From positions 62,001 to 126,000 of the forward strand of contig JAKALP010000010.1 of the NCBI GenBank assembly GCA_021824175.1: a stretch of DNA of 64,000 bases. The letters are read 5' to 3'. Each line of letters starts with the position of its first letter. The stretch's first letter is position 1. The notes beneath the pieces were generated by a model. That model searched no databases, was not told the DNA's origin, and worked only from the letters and a program-made list of their open reading frames with translations. Below are positions 43,073 to 51,888 of this stretch, piece after piece. Origin of the DNA: Deltaproteobacteria bacterium. GTDB taxonomy: Bacteria > Desulfobacterota > Desulfobacteria > Desulfobacterales > Desulfosarcinaceae. The position numbers and the translations under genes are program-made.

Positions 43073-44341
43073 TTATGCTTTTTCGTCCCCTGTCTTCTTG
43101 TCGACCAGCCGCCAATACATCCCATCGGAGCGATCTTCCACCTGCACACCAGCGCGAGCCAGGCAGGCACGAATTTCATCGGCGGCCTGCCACTCTTTTT
43201 TCTCCTTCAAACGCGATCTTAACTCCAGCAGCGCATCCACCAAAGGAGCCAAACAGCTTTGGCGGCTATCCGGCCGTCGCGCCAACTGCGAGCCGAACAA
43301 CACCAGCAGGTTGCGCAACACCTCCCGGGCCGCGCCTTCGGCATCGCGGGCTTGAAGCTGTTCATACACCTCGTGGATGTGGCGTTCAAGTTCGAGCAGA
43401 GCATGGGTGGCAGCTTCAATACGATTATGGGCCAAGGCGGTATGAATTTGTTCGCTCAACCCTTCCACCGGTGCCCAGACCATGTCGTCATCCAGCCCAA
43501 TGGTTTGGGGCCGAACGGTGTGGATAGACAAGATCGACCGGGAAGGAGCCTCCACACAGAGATCGGTCAAGGATATGGCGTCGTTTTTGGAAAATATCCG
43601 CTCGCGGCCATTTTGTCGTAAAGTCACCGAGCCGAGACCTTTGATGCTGACCTGCTGGGTGGCGAAATTGATGACCAAGGCCGTATGCTCATCCAGACCG
43701 ACGAGCGTGGTGGAATCGGGAAGTAACGTTTCAAGCGCTTGCAGACGCGGCGCGCCCATGAAACAGTAGCGAGTGTCATGATTGCCCCCTTCGGCGTTGT
43801 TCCAATGGGGAATTATGGTCCAATCTAGCCCAAAGGCTTTAAAAAGATTCAAGCCCTCCACCCAATGGGGCGTGTGGCCGACTTTATAGATTTCGTAGAC
43901 CGGCAAGGTTAATTGACCCATGGTCAGCGCGGCGGCGCTGGCCGCCACCAGGCAGGCCCCTTGGGCGACCCGTTCTGCCAACAGCTCTGGTATCCTGGTT
44001 TGCTGCCATTGGCGCAGTGCATAGGTGGGACTGCCGGGACCAATGAAAAGGTATTGGGCTTGTTGGATCGTCTGGTAGCATTGTTCTTTCGCGATGGCGC
44101 TTTCCTGGTCAGCCGATTTAAGCGAAGCGATCGTTAGGGGGTGTTGAATGTGCTTTTGAAAATATGTTTTGGCCTTTTGCGCGATCTGATCCGCGTTGAG
44201 CTGAAAGCCAGCCGGGGTGTCAATAAATACCGCGCCGGCCTGGGGACCATAATGCCCCAGTAGCTCCTTGTGCACTTCCACCATGGCGGCGGTCATTTCA
44301 CCGGAACCCATGAGCGTGATGATACCTGGCTGAGTCGTCAT
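43073..44341 (-). CDS. S51/type 1 GATase-like domain fused to CysRS C-terminal-like domain
   Basis: 422 residues. Residues about 1-230 form a cyanophycinase/peptidase E-like (S51, type 1 glutamine-amidotransferase-like) domain: ITLMGSGEMT, FIGPGSPTYALRQW, and the nucleophile position in VAASAAALTMG (Ser about 135). The last ~75 residues (FGSQLARRPD, LLELRSRLKEKKEWQAADEI, GVQVEDRSDGMYWRL) match the C-terminal domain of cysteinyl-tRNA synthetase, where ADxIRxxLxxxGxxxxDxxxGxxW is characteristic. The HIGH/KMSKS catalytic core is absent. First gene of an operon with GNAT, MshA-like and deacetylase genes. It may recognise a cysteine-bearing conjugate or cleave a peptide bond; that is inference. 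Confidence 0.85.
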   Translation of the reverse strand: MTTQPGIITLMGSGEMTAAMVEVHKELLGHYGPQAGAVFIDTPAGFQLNADQIAQKAKTYFQKHIQHPLTIASLKSADQESAIAKEQCYQTIQQAQYLFIGPGSPTYALRQWQQTRIPELLAERVAQGACLVAASAAALTMGQLTLPVYEIYKVGHTPHWVEGLNLFKAFGLDWTIIPHWNNAEGGNHDTRYCFMGAPRLQALETLLPDSTTLVGLDEHTALVINFATQQVSIKGLGSVTLRQNGRERIFSKNDAISLTDLCVEAPSRSILSIHTVRPQTIGLDDDMVWAPVEGLSEQIHTALAHNRIEAATHALLELERHIHEVYEQLQARDAEGAAREVLRNLLVLFGSQLARRPDSRQSCLAPLVDALLELRSRLKEKKEWQAADEIRACLARAGVQVEDRSDGMYWRLVDKKTGDEKA

Positions 44342-44528
44342 GTGGCTTGCCTATAATAAAGTAGAAAATATACCAACCACTAAGCGCATCTGCGAAAATG
44401 TCAAGCCACTAAGACCCGCTGGGACAAATGCGCAGATGCAACAAGCCATATCAAAATAGCTTTTTGGTCCAAACTCTTTGTTACGGTATGAATGGGATTT
44501 TTAACGCACGAATATTGCGGCCCAGATC

Positions 44529-45440
44529 CTATAGGACGGCCGGGCCGTCGTAAATATGATGTAATAAACGAATGGCGGCCTGTCGGATATTGGGAGAGAG
44601 GTCCTTTAACAAGGGGCGCACGCAGGTTTCAACGCCTTTGAGACGCCGACTATCTAAACCGGATAGATAGACCAGGGCTTGTTCCCGGATACGGACATCG
44701 GTGTCTTTCAGGCAGTGCAGATACAAATGAATTGGTTTCTCTTTGTTGCTCACGGCGTCTAATACCACCAATGCATCGTAGCGCAGGTCCGCATCCATAT
44801 TGGAGAGGTAGTGGGCGCAGATTTGGACTACTTCTTTTTGTTTGGAAGTAAAACACCCCAAATGATAGAGGATGCAGCGTTTTTGTTCCTTGGAGCCGCG
44901 CAGCAGACGGTCGGCCAGATATGAAAACAAGCGCTCATCACGAATATTGGAAAGGGCGCTTACCGCCGCCTGTTGTACTTCGATATCCGCATCACACATG
45001 GCTTCTACCAAATGGGGCACGGCCCGCTGATTGCCCTCCCAGCCCAGAGCAAAAGCCGCATTGGCGCGCATCGTGGCGTCTTGGTGCATCAAATCCGCGA
45101 TAAGACTTTCCACCAGGGCTTCGGTATCGCTGGTGGCCACCAAGCCGCCCACCAGGCTTAATTGCACCGCCGCAGCATGCCGCAAGGAGTCATTTTGCCG
45201 GCCGTCGCTCATGATATTGTATAGGGGCCAAACCACCTGGGCGTCCGCCATCGTGCCAAGCATCAAGATGATCTTGAGCTTCAAATCGTTTTCAGCCACA
45301 TCCAGGGCCTTGATCAACAAATTGATGGCCCGCCCGCCATCTTGAAGCAGTTGATCCATGGCATTTAGATAGCCGCGGGCTTTGGATAGCACCCGGCCCT
45401 CGGAATTAAAGGGAATCACCTTTTCAATGGAGCGCTTCAT
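44529..45440 (-). CDS. HEAT-repeat protein
   Basis: 303 residues made of about seven helical HEAT/PBS-lyase-like repeats, for example DATMRANAAFALGWEGNQRAVP, DIEVQQAAVSALSNIRDERLF and DVRIREQALVYLSGLDSRRLK. There is no signal peptide or membrane segment. Such solenoids act as protein scaffolds; no partner is indicated, since both flanks are separated by more than 180 bp. ATG start. Confidence 0.85.
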   Translation of the reverse strand: MKRSIEKVIPFNSEGRVLSKARGYLNAMDQLLQDGGRAINLLIKALDVAENDLKLKIILMLGTMADAQVVWPLYNIMSDGRQNDSLRHAAAVQLSLVGGLVATSDTEALVESLIADLMHQDATMRANAAFALGWEGNQRAVPHLVEAMCDADIEVQQAAVSALSNIRDERLFSYLADRLLRGSKEQKRCILYHLGCFTSKQKEVVQICAHYLSNMDADLRYDALVVLDAVSNKEKPIHLYLHCLKDTDVRIREQALVYLSGLDSRRLKGVETCVRPLLKDLSPNIRQAAIRLLHHIYDGPAVL

Positions 45441-45904
45441 TTGGATCTGTCCTAAAGACTAATCGATCAAAGAAAAAAATTGCCGCATAGTGCCATGGTG
45501 GAACAATGGTTGTCCAGAGATAATTCGCTGAGGGCGGAGCACTCACAATCAGGGATCAGGCCATTCAGCCCCGATCTAAAGTGCGCTTAACCATTAAAGA
45601 TGATTAAATATTTTTGTGAATACAACAACGAGCTGCACAATTCTTAATAGGATTTTAGCATATTCAAATTAGGAGTTGTGCTAATTGTGACCATTCCTCA
45701 CAGTATGATATTTGGTAATCGTTTTATTAAATTAGAAATATTGCGCATTTGTTAAAGCCGCCCACCCCCCAAATGCCCCCCGCCCTGGCGGAACCTTCTG
45801 CGCTAAAAACAAAATATAGAGACCGCTTCAAACATGGAACTTTTTACTTTATGAGGCCAAGGCAATAGTGTTTGATTAACCATTTTGTAAAAGAGGCACA
45901 TCCA
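45441..45904. other. AT-rich intergenic region, no gene
   Basis: 464 bp between divergent genes, clearly more AT-rich than the surrounding coding DNA. It must contain promoters in both directions, but none is convincing. TGTGA (45686-45690) and TCACA (45698-45702) face each other with a 7-nt spacer, one base longer than a canonical CRP site. A C-rich patch lies at 45760-45790. Confidence 0.45.
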
Positions 45905-46720
45905 ATGAAAACGAATTTTCTATCGACATTTATCAATTCCATGCTTTCAAAAATAAAGGGTGCTCTGTGGAAGCTGTGGTATCAACATCTGGCCAAAGTC
46001 TACCGAAGAAAAGACTGGAAGTTCATGAATTATGGATACGCGCCTTTGGATGGCTCTCCCGAGATGATGGCTTTGGAGCCGGTGGACGCGATCAATCGCT
46101 ATTGCATTCAACTATATCACCATGTTGCCAGCGCCATTGACTTGACCGGCTTAGAGGTATTGGAAGTCGGCAGCGGGCGGGGCGGTGGAACGGATTATAT
46201 TAAACGCTATTTAAAACCCAAAAGCCTGATTGGCGTTGACTTTGCCAAAGATGCGGTAGACTTTTGCAATCAGAACTATGCCGTCGAGGGGCTATCATTC
46301 AAGGTTGGCGATGCTACCGCGCTTCCGTTTCCGGACAATAGTTTTGATGCCGTGATCAATGTTGAATCCTCCCATTGTTATCCTTCGATGGAAGCATTTC
46401 TCGGCCAGGTCAAAAGAGTACTTCGGAATGGCGGACATTTTCTTTTCGCTGATCTGAGAAACAAAGAGAACATCGATGATCTTCGCGAGCAATTGAACAA
46501 ATCGGGATTAAAGATAGTCAAAGAAACCGAAATAACCCCCAATGTGGTCCACGCGCTGAAACTGGACAACGAACACCGGACCACCCTGATCAAGGAGATG
46601 ATTCGAAAATCGATGGTGAAAACCTTTCTGAAGTTCGCAGGCACTGAAAATTCAGATATTCATAACAGGTTTAAGAGTGGCAAAACGATTTATATGAGTT
46701 GTATCATGCAAAAAGCTTAA
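45905..46720 (+). CDS. SAM-dependent methyltransferase, phthiotriol-methyltransferase-like
   Basis: 271 residues from ATG 45905 (AGAGG eight bases upstream; the upstream TTG is disfavoured). Class I Rossmann motifs are VLEVGSGRGGGTDYI (motif I), LIGVDFAKDAV, GDATALPFPDNSFDAV and VESSHCYPSMEAFL. The last block and the N-terminal INRYCIQLYHHVA resemble mycobacterial Rv2952-type lipid O-methyltransferases, so a polyketide-like lipid, quinone or sugar hydroxyl could be the target. It stands alone in AT-rich DNA. It converges on the helicase gene with 10 nt between the stops. Confidence 0.85.
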   Translation: MKTNFLSTFINSMLSKIKGALWKLWYQHLAKVYRRKDWKFMNYGYAPLDGSPEMMALEPVDAINRYCIQLYHHVASAIDLTGLEVLEVGSGRGGGTDYIKRYLKPKSLIGVDFAKDAVDFCNQNYAVEGLSFKVGDATALPFPDNSFDAVINVESSHCYPSMEAFLGQVKRVLRNGGHFLFADLRNKENIDDLREQLNKSGLKIVKETEITPNVVHALKLDNEHRTTLIKEMIRKSMVKTFLKFAGTENSDIHNRFKSGKTIYMSCIMQKA

Positions 46721-46730
46721 ACACAGCTTT

Positions 46731-49700
46731 TTAAAACAAAGAAAGCTGTTCCTGCACCGGCCTTTTTTTGGAAACAGAAGAAGTACTGTACTTCTTGAGC
46801 CGCTGTTCGACATCAGCCACAAAAGGAGAAATCCACTGTTCGCTGGTCCGGCCATATAATTGCCGCTTGCGGGCCCATGAGAAGTAAAGCTGGGACTTGG
46901 CCCGGGTCATGGCCACGAAAAAGAGACGCCGCTCTTCTTCCAGGTCACTCGATTGTGAAGCGGGATGTTCAAAGGGAATCAGCCCCGCCTCGCATCCGGC
47001 AATAAACACAATCTTGAATTCCAACCCCTTGGCCGCATGCATGGTCATCAACGCCACTTTCTCCACTTCTGGAAAGTAAAGATCGGTATCGCTTTGCAGC
47101 ACCTGGTCGGATAGAAATGCCGCCAATTCTTTACCAAATGTTTGGCTTTGGTCCAACAAGGGTTGCAACAGCTCACTAGTAAAATCATTGGCCAAGGTGG
47201 TTCGACGGATACAGGTCTCAATCGTTTCTGAAACGGTACCTGGGCGACAATCATTTTTCAAATTATGAACAAAGCGCACCAAAGCGGCCAGCCGCTGTTG
47301 CCGTGCCGTGGAAAGAACGGAAATGGGTATGCGAGGCGCGGTATTCAGAGCCTGAAACAAAGACAAGCGGTTGGCGTAAGCCCAGCGCTTAAACCCGATC
47401 AACGTTTCGCGGCTGATACCGGGCGCGGTTAGATCCGTGAGGAGATTGAGATCCGCATAAGTCCCTTGGTCCGCAACGACCCGTAGTAAAGCCATTAGTT
47501 TTGCTACGGCGCGCTGCTCCAGCAGGTGATGTTTATCAGCGAACTGACACGGGATGCCGGCTTGGCGCAATACTTCGGCGATCAGGGCGCCCTGGGAGGA
47601 GGTGCGAAAGAGAATGGCAAAGTCGGAAAAGCTGTATTCATGGCCGCTATTGGTGACTTTGCCAAAATCGATGGCATGAAAACCGACACCGCCTACCAAC
47701 TGCTCGATAATCCGGCCAATGGCCACGGCTTCAGCCCGCGCTGTGGCCGCTTCAAGGATGGTGATGCTCTTTTCACCTTGAAGAGTGGAATAGGTTCGGG
47801 CCTGGGATGATTGGCCCGCGCGATTCTCGGCGGATCGAATCACTTGAAAGGAGGCCTCCAGGATGGTCTCGGTGGACCGATAGTTGCGCGTCAACTGAAC
47901 GGATTGAAGGTTGGGATAATCCACGGCAAACTGCTTGAAGTAGCGCACATCTGACCCGCGGAAGCCATAGATGGCCTGGTCCGGGTCACCAATCACGCAA
48001 ATATTGGCTTTGGCAGGTGCCAGCAGACGAATCAATTGATATTGGCCATAATTGATGTCCTGAAACTCGTCCACAAATATATGCGCAAAGCGCTGCTGCA
48101 GCTGGTGGCGCCAGGTTGAGTCCTGAGTCAGCTGTTTTACGGTTTCGAGGATCAGATCTTCGAAATCCACCAGATTTTGCCAGTTTAAAATTTGCTGATA
48201 GGCCGTACAAATCGCGGCGATATACTCTTTTTCAATATCCGCAGCTTTTTCCGCATAAGCTGGATGGCTCCACATAATTGATAGATCATCGCCTGGGCCC
48301 AATAGCATTTGTTTGGCTTCGACAATCAATCCAACGGCCGCGGGTACGGAAAGACGCGGCCCGTCTTTGCCGGGTCTCACCTGATCCAAAACATCGGCTA
48401 CCAGCGACCGACGAGCCTCTTCGTCCAGCATAGAAAACGGTCGTTCCGGATTTCTCTCCAGCAATAACTGCCGACAAAGCCCATGAAAGGTGGTGATCAG
48501 TGGCCGGGCGGCAAGCTCTTGGAAGACTCCGGCCAGGCGTTGCCGCATCTCCTGAGCGGCTTTGTTGGTAAAGGTCACGGCCAGAATGGATTCCGGTGCC
48601 ACCCCTCTATCTAAGATCAAGGTCTTCATGCGGCTGGTGATGGTGCGCGTCTTGCCGGTGCCCGGTCCCGCGCTGACAAGCAATGGGCCGTTTATGTGAT
48701 CTACCACGCGTTGCTGGTCGGCATTCAGCTCTAAAGGTGGCTCTGGGGTTTGATGGACAACAGGCTCCAATCTACGCGACGGATTATTGGATTCAGAGGA
48801 TTGCGGATTATCGAAAGATATTTTTTGGAGTTCTGGTTGGGCAGGCCCCGAGTCTGGCACGTCAAAAAGTGTGTGCTGCCCCAAGAGTTCGGCGCGCTCC
48901 TGGGAATCGAAGATACAAACAGTCCCATACTCGCCGTCATAGCCAGGATTGAAGATCACCCGGCCACCGCGCATGCGCGCGATGGCCTCTCCCAGAAGGG
49001 CCACGCCGCTGCCATCCAATATCTCCCGCGGCACATGTCGAAGAATATCAAACTCAGAACCATATTGTTGAATCAACTTGTCGTAGGCCCGCTGAACCCG
49101 TTGGGCACCAGGGCCGGTTTGAAAGACTTCGGCCAAAACCTCAACCAGGGGGATAAGGGATTCATAGGGCTTTGCAGAAGGCAAACGTGTTCCTTCAGGC
49201 CGGTCGGCCAGCTCTTGGACCCGATACAGCACCCCTAAAACCAAAGGTCTGCCGCACACTGGACATTTGTTCTGTAACGATCGGGTTTTGGCCGGTTCAC
49301 ATCGAAAATGACAGTCTCTATGACCATCCACATGATACTTGCCCTCTTCGGGAAAAAATTCGATGGTCCCCTTGAAGGTATTGCTCTGTTTATCTTTCAA
49401 GGCTTCACGGATGGCGCCATAGCTTAACTCAGTATCAAACAAATTGGCTTCGCGCCCCAATTTGGCTGGGCTATGGGCATCGGAATTGGAAATCAATGCA
49501 AAGCGATCCAAGGCCGATACGCGCCAGTTCATGGGAGGGTCCGAAGACAGACCGGTCTCAAGGGCAAAAATGTGGTTGCTTAAATCCTCAAAACACTCCT
49601 CCACGCGATCAAAGCCCGATTTGGATCCAAGCAATGAGAACCAGGGTGTCCAGATATGGGCCGGCACCAAGTAGGCCAGGTCCGAGGCTTCGATTACGAG

Positions 49701-50147
49701 CTCTAACAAATGACGGGCATCCAATCCCAAAATTGGGCGCCCGTCTGAGCGAATATTGCCGATTTTATCTAATTTGGCATTGAACCGGGCCGCCGTTTCC
49801 AGATCCGGCATAAAGACAATGTTATGATTCTTGCGGGTGCGGCCGGCTTTTTTATAAATATTACTGATTTCGGTCACCAACATGAACCGCACGGGCCGCC
49901 GGCAACTGGGCGGCACCTTCTCATCGCAGGCTCGAGCGATGTCCGGTTTTAATGCAAAAAGCCCTTCCTCGGCCGGTATCAATTTTTCACAAATTTCCCG
50001 CCACCACGCTGGATGGGTAAAATCCGAGCTGCCCACCACGGTAATACCTTTGATCTGGGCTGTTATATATAGATTCTCGAAATCGAGGTTCTTGGCCGTG
50101 GCACGGGAATATTTGGAATGGATATGAAAATCGGCAATGAAGTTCAT
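46731..50147 (-). CDS. PHP-domain/UvrD-family helicase fusion
   Basis: 1138 residues. The N-terminal ~400 residues are a PHP phosphoesterase-like domain (FIADFHIHSKYSRATAK, VVGSSDFTHPAWW, ISNSDAHSP), then a zinc-ribbon-like Cys patch (CHFRCEP, CPVCGRPL). The C-terminal ~650 residues are a superfamily 1A helicase with all motifs: LVSAGPGTGKTRT (I), VDEFQDINYGQY (II), GDPDQAIYGFRG (III), LTRNYRST (IV), MTMHAAKGLEFK (V) and FFVAMTRAKSQLY (VI). The helicase is a 3'-5' UvrD/Rep/PcrA type. The PHP part could be an exonuclease, as in DNA polymerases, but may be structural. It flanks the replication gene block. Confidence 0.93.
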   Translation of the reverse strand: MNFIADFHIHSKYSRATAKNLDFENLYITAQIKGITVVGSSDFTHPAWWREICEKLIPAEEGLFALKPDIARACDEKVPPSCRRPVRFMLVTEISNIYKKAGRTRKNHNIVFMPDLETAARFNAKLDKIGNIRSDGRPILGLDARHLLELVIEASDLAYLVPAHIWTPWFSLLGSKSGFDRVEECFEDLSNHIFALETGLSSDPPMNWRVSALDRFALISNSDAHSPAKLGREANLFDTELSYGAIREALKDKQSNTFKGTIEFFPEEGKYHVDGHRDCHFRCEPAKTRSLQNKCPVCGRPLVLGVLYRVQELADRPEGTRLPSAKPYESLIPLVEVLAEVFQTGPGAQRVQRAYDKLIQQYGSEFDILRHVPREILDGSGVALLGEAIARMRGGRVIFNPGYDGEYGTVCIFDSQERAELLGQHTLFDVPDSGPAQPELQKISFDNPQSSESNNPSRRLEPVVHQTPEPPLELNADQQRVVDHINGPLLVSAGPGTGKTRTITSRMKTLILDRGVAPESILAVTFTNKAAQEMRQRLAGVFQELAARPLITTFHGLCRQLLLERNPERPFSMLDEEARRSLVADVLDQVRPGKDGPRLSVPAAVGLIVEAKQMLLGPGDDLSIMWSHPAYAEKAADIEKEYIAAICTAYQQILNWQNLVDFEDLILETVKQLTQDSTWRHQLQQRFAHIFVDEFQDINYGQYQLIRLLAPAKANICVIGDPDQAIYGFRGSDVRYFKQFAVDYPNLQSVQLTRNYRSTETILEASFQVIRSAENRAGQSSQARTYSTLQGEKSITILEAATARAEAVAIGRIIEQLVGGVGFHAIDFGKVTNSGHEYSFSDFAILFRTSSQGALIAEVLRQAGIPCQFADKHHLLEQRAVAKLMALLRVVADQGTYADLNLLTDLTAPGISRETLIGFKRWAYANRLSLFQALNTAPRIPISVLSTARQQRLAALVRFVHNLKNDCRPGTVSETIETCIRRTTLANDFTSELLQPLLDQSQTFGKELAAFLSDQVLQSDTDLYFPEVEKVALMTMHAAKGLEFKIVFIAGCEAGLIPFEHPASQSSDLEEERRLFFVAMTRAKSQLYFSWARKRQLYGRTSEQWISPFVADVEQRLKKYSTSSVSKKRPVQEQLSLF

Positions 50148-50468
50148 TTAAACACCAGAGGAAGGTTTAATGGTTTCGGATGAAACTTCAGCGGTTATAA
50201 ACACCTTGGTGCTTCGCGCGTTGAAAAAGGTATAGACCAATTGATCCAAGAGTTCCAGTGTCAAGCCAATTCGCCTTATGAATTTTATTTATTATGTTAT
50301 AAATTCAGACAAATAGATCATAATTGCCAAAACACTCTGGCTTGCTTTCACCACCTGCCGTAAAGCAGCCATAGCGATTAAATACAACTTGTATTTTAGG
50401 GGAATAATAGCTATATTTAGGCGTTTTAAAATTGAGCAAATACACGATCTTGTATTTTTAGGACAATC
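50148..50468. promoter_or_regulatory. AT-rich divergent region with two AAATACA/TGTATTT palindromes
   Basis: 321 bp between the divergent PHP-UvrD and rdgC-like genes, where gene orientation switches. Palindrome 1 is AAATACAAcTTGTATTT (50380-50396), perfect over 8-bp arms. Palindrome 2 is AAATACA-N6-TGTATTT (50438-50457), ending 11 nt before the rdgC ATG. Both are followed by TTTAGG-like bases. They look like a duplicated operator that would block or recruit a regulator at rdgC. An AT-only stretch lies at 50282-50302. Confidence 0.6.
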
Positions 50469-51074
50469 ATGGGGCTTCTTTCGTCAACCACCGCGGTCAA
50501 TCGTTACCGAGTGGATGGGCAACTGAATAATTCGATTATCGAAACGGTGGGTGCTGCCCTAAAAAAATATGCCATTACCGAGATTGATGGCCAGCCTTCA
50601 GAACAAGCGGTTGGCTGGACCAGTTTTCAAAATCCATTTGAGCCAGATTTTGAAGGTTCGCGGTATTTAATAGGACCCCATTTCATATTTTCCCTGCGTA
50701 TTGATAAAAAAGCCATTCCAGCCAAACTGGTTCAAAAACGATTCACGGAAGAGTCCGCCCGAAGGCTAAAAACCCTGGAACGCGAATTTCTCTCCAAAGA
50801 GGAAAAAAAAGCACTAAAAGAAAAAATCGTTCAAAAACTCAATCAAACCATGCCGGCCACGCCGAGCTCTTACGACGTTGTCTGGCAATATGAAAAAGGT
50901 GTGTTGTGGTTTTTTTCGAGCTTAAAAAGTGCCAACGAACAACTGGAAACCCTATTTTTTAAATCCTTTGGTTTACATCTGATTCGCTTGATTCCCTACA
51001 CCATGGCAACATTTGATCCATCGTTGTCATCAGCCCATCGCGATGTCTTGGAACAATTGACCTTTACCGAATAG
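50469..51074 (+). CDS. rdgC: RdgC-like recombination-associated protein
   Basis: 201 residues of the short RdgC-like form seen in Desulfobacterota ([55 protein letters not shown]). RdgC binds double-stranded DNA as a ring and limits RecA filament formation; here only part of the E. coli length is present. The start is ATG 50469 with AGGA 6 nt upstream, after the palindromic operator. It occupies the place upstream of dnaN where dnaA is common. The symbol is by family and not functional proof. Confidence 0.75.
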   Translation: MGLLSSTTAVNRYRVDGQLNNSIIETVGAALKKYAITEIDGQPSEQAVGWTSFQNPFEPDFEGSRYLIGPHFIFSLRIDKKAIPAKLVQKRFTEESARRLKTLEREFLSKEEKKALKEKIVQKLNQTMPATPSSYDVVWQYEKGVLWFFSSLKSANEQLETLFFKSFGLHLIRLIPYTMATFDPSLSSAHRDVLEQLTFTE

Positions 51075-51094
51075 CTCTCTTGAACGGAACGATC

Positions 51095-51628
51095 ATGCTC
51101 GATATTGCCGTTGCCTATAATCGCTACCGTTTTTTAGGAAACGAATTTTTAACCTGGCTGTGGTTCTGTATTGAAAACCATATGGATATTATTCGCCGGT
51201 GCGATGATCAATTGGTTGATTTATCCATAGGCCATCGTATGGTTCTTGAAAACAAACTGGCCAACGGCACGGAGAATATTACCATTAAAGGCGATGCGGC
51301 CGGATTTGAAGAGGCATTGCTGGCGCTAAACAAAGGCGCATTAATTACGGATTTGCACCTGGTATACAAAAGCAGCTCTCTAACATGGACGTTTGCCATC
51401 AAAGGAGAGAGTCTCAGTTTTGTAAACCTCAAATTACCTGAAACCGGTCCAATGGAATCGGGTGAAGATATGGAAGGGTTGATATTGGAAAAGGTCTTCC
51501 TTTATGAAAAACCCTTTGAGTTGATCGATAAATTATATCAAGCGTTTTTAAAAATACGACTATCCGACGAGTGGAAACGCAAAGCGCTGCCAGCCATGAA
51601 AAAATGGCTGACGCCTAGCCAGGTATAA
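51095..51628 (+). CDS. Hypothetical protein paired with RdgC-like gene
   Basis: 177 residues from ATG 51095 (ACGGAAC just upstream; the TTG at 51080 is the alternative). I recognise no domain. It is rich in beta-like and amphipathic helical stretches (NRYRFLGNEFLTWLWFCIEN, FIKGESLSFVN-like strands, then a basic helix DEWKRKALPAMKKWL). No signal peptide. It lies 20 nt after the RdgC-like gene and is probably co-translated, so it may serve the same DNA-binding complex. Confidence 0.75.
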   Translation: MLDIAVAYNRYRFLGNEFLTWLWFCIENHMDIIRRCDDQLVDLSIGHRMVLENKLANGTENITIKGDAAGFEEALLALNKGALITDLHLVYKSSSLTWTFAIKGESLSFVNLKLPETGPMESGEDMEGLILEKVFLYEKPFELIDKLYQAFLKIRLSDEWKRKALPAMKKWLTPSQV

Positions 51629-51888
51629 TGAGGGTCATATCCATCACGGGTGCTTTAACAGGGGATTTTTAATAACGCTTCAATGGGATGTTGATAACTT
51701 TATAGTTATGAACAAGGTGATGGCGGCAATAGACAACCGTGGCGTTATTAAGAAGTTTATAATTTGTTTATCGACAACTCAAATTTTTATAATTTGCAGT
51801 AAAATCCATTTGATGAATATTGTTTCAACATTTGGACAGCCCCTATTAATATCTTTAAACTTTTAATCTATTAAATAGGGATAAAGAC
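51629..51888. other. oriC: Candidate replication origin segment upstream of dnaN
   Basis: 260 bp, very AT-rich, between the RdgC block and dnaN. DnaA-box-like 9-mers are TTATCAACA (minus, 51689-51697) and TTATCGACA (plus, 51768-51776), each one mismatch from TTATCCACA, and TTATGAACA (51706-51714, two mismatches). TTTATAATTTG occurs twice (51756-51766, 51786-51796), a possible unwinding element. dnaA is not adjacent, so a plain dnaN promoter region is the alternative. Confidence 0.45.

Noticed and set aside
45686-45702. TGTGA...TCACA dyad before the methyltransferase
   Set aside because: The spacer is 7 nt, not 6, so it does not match a CRP/FNR site.
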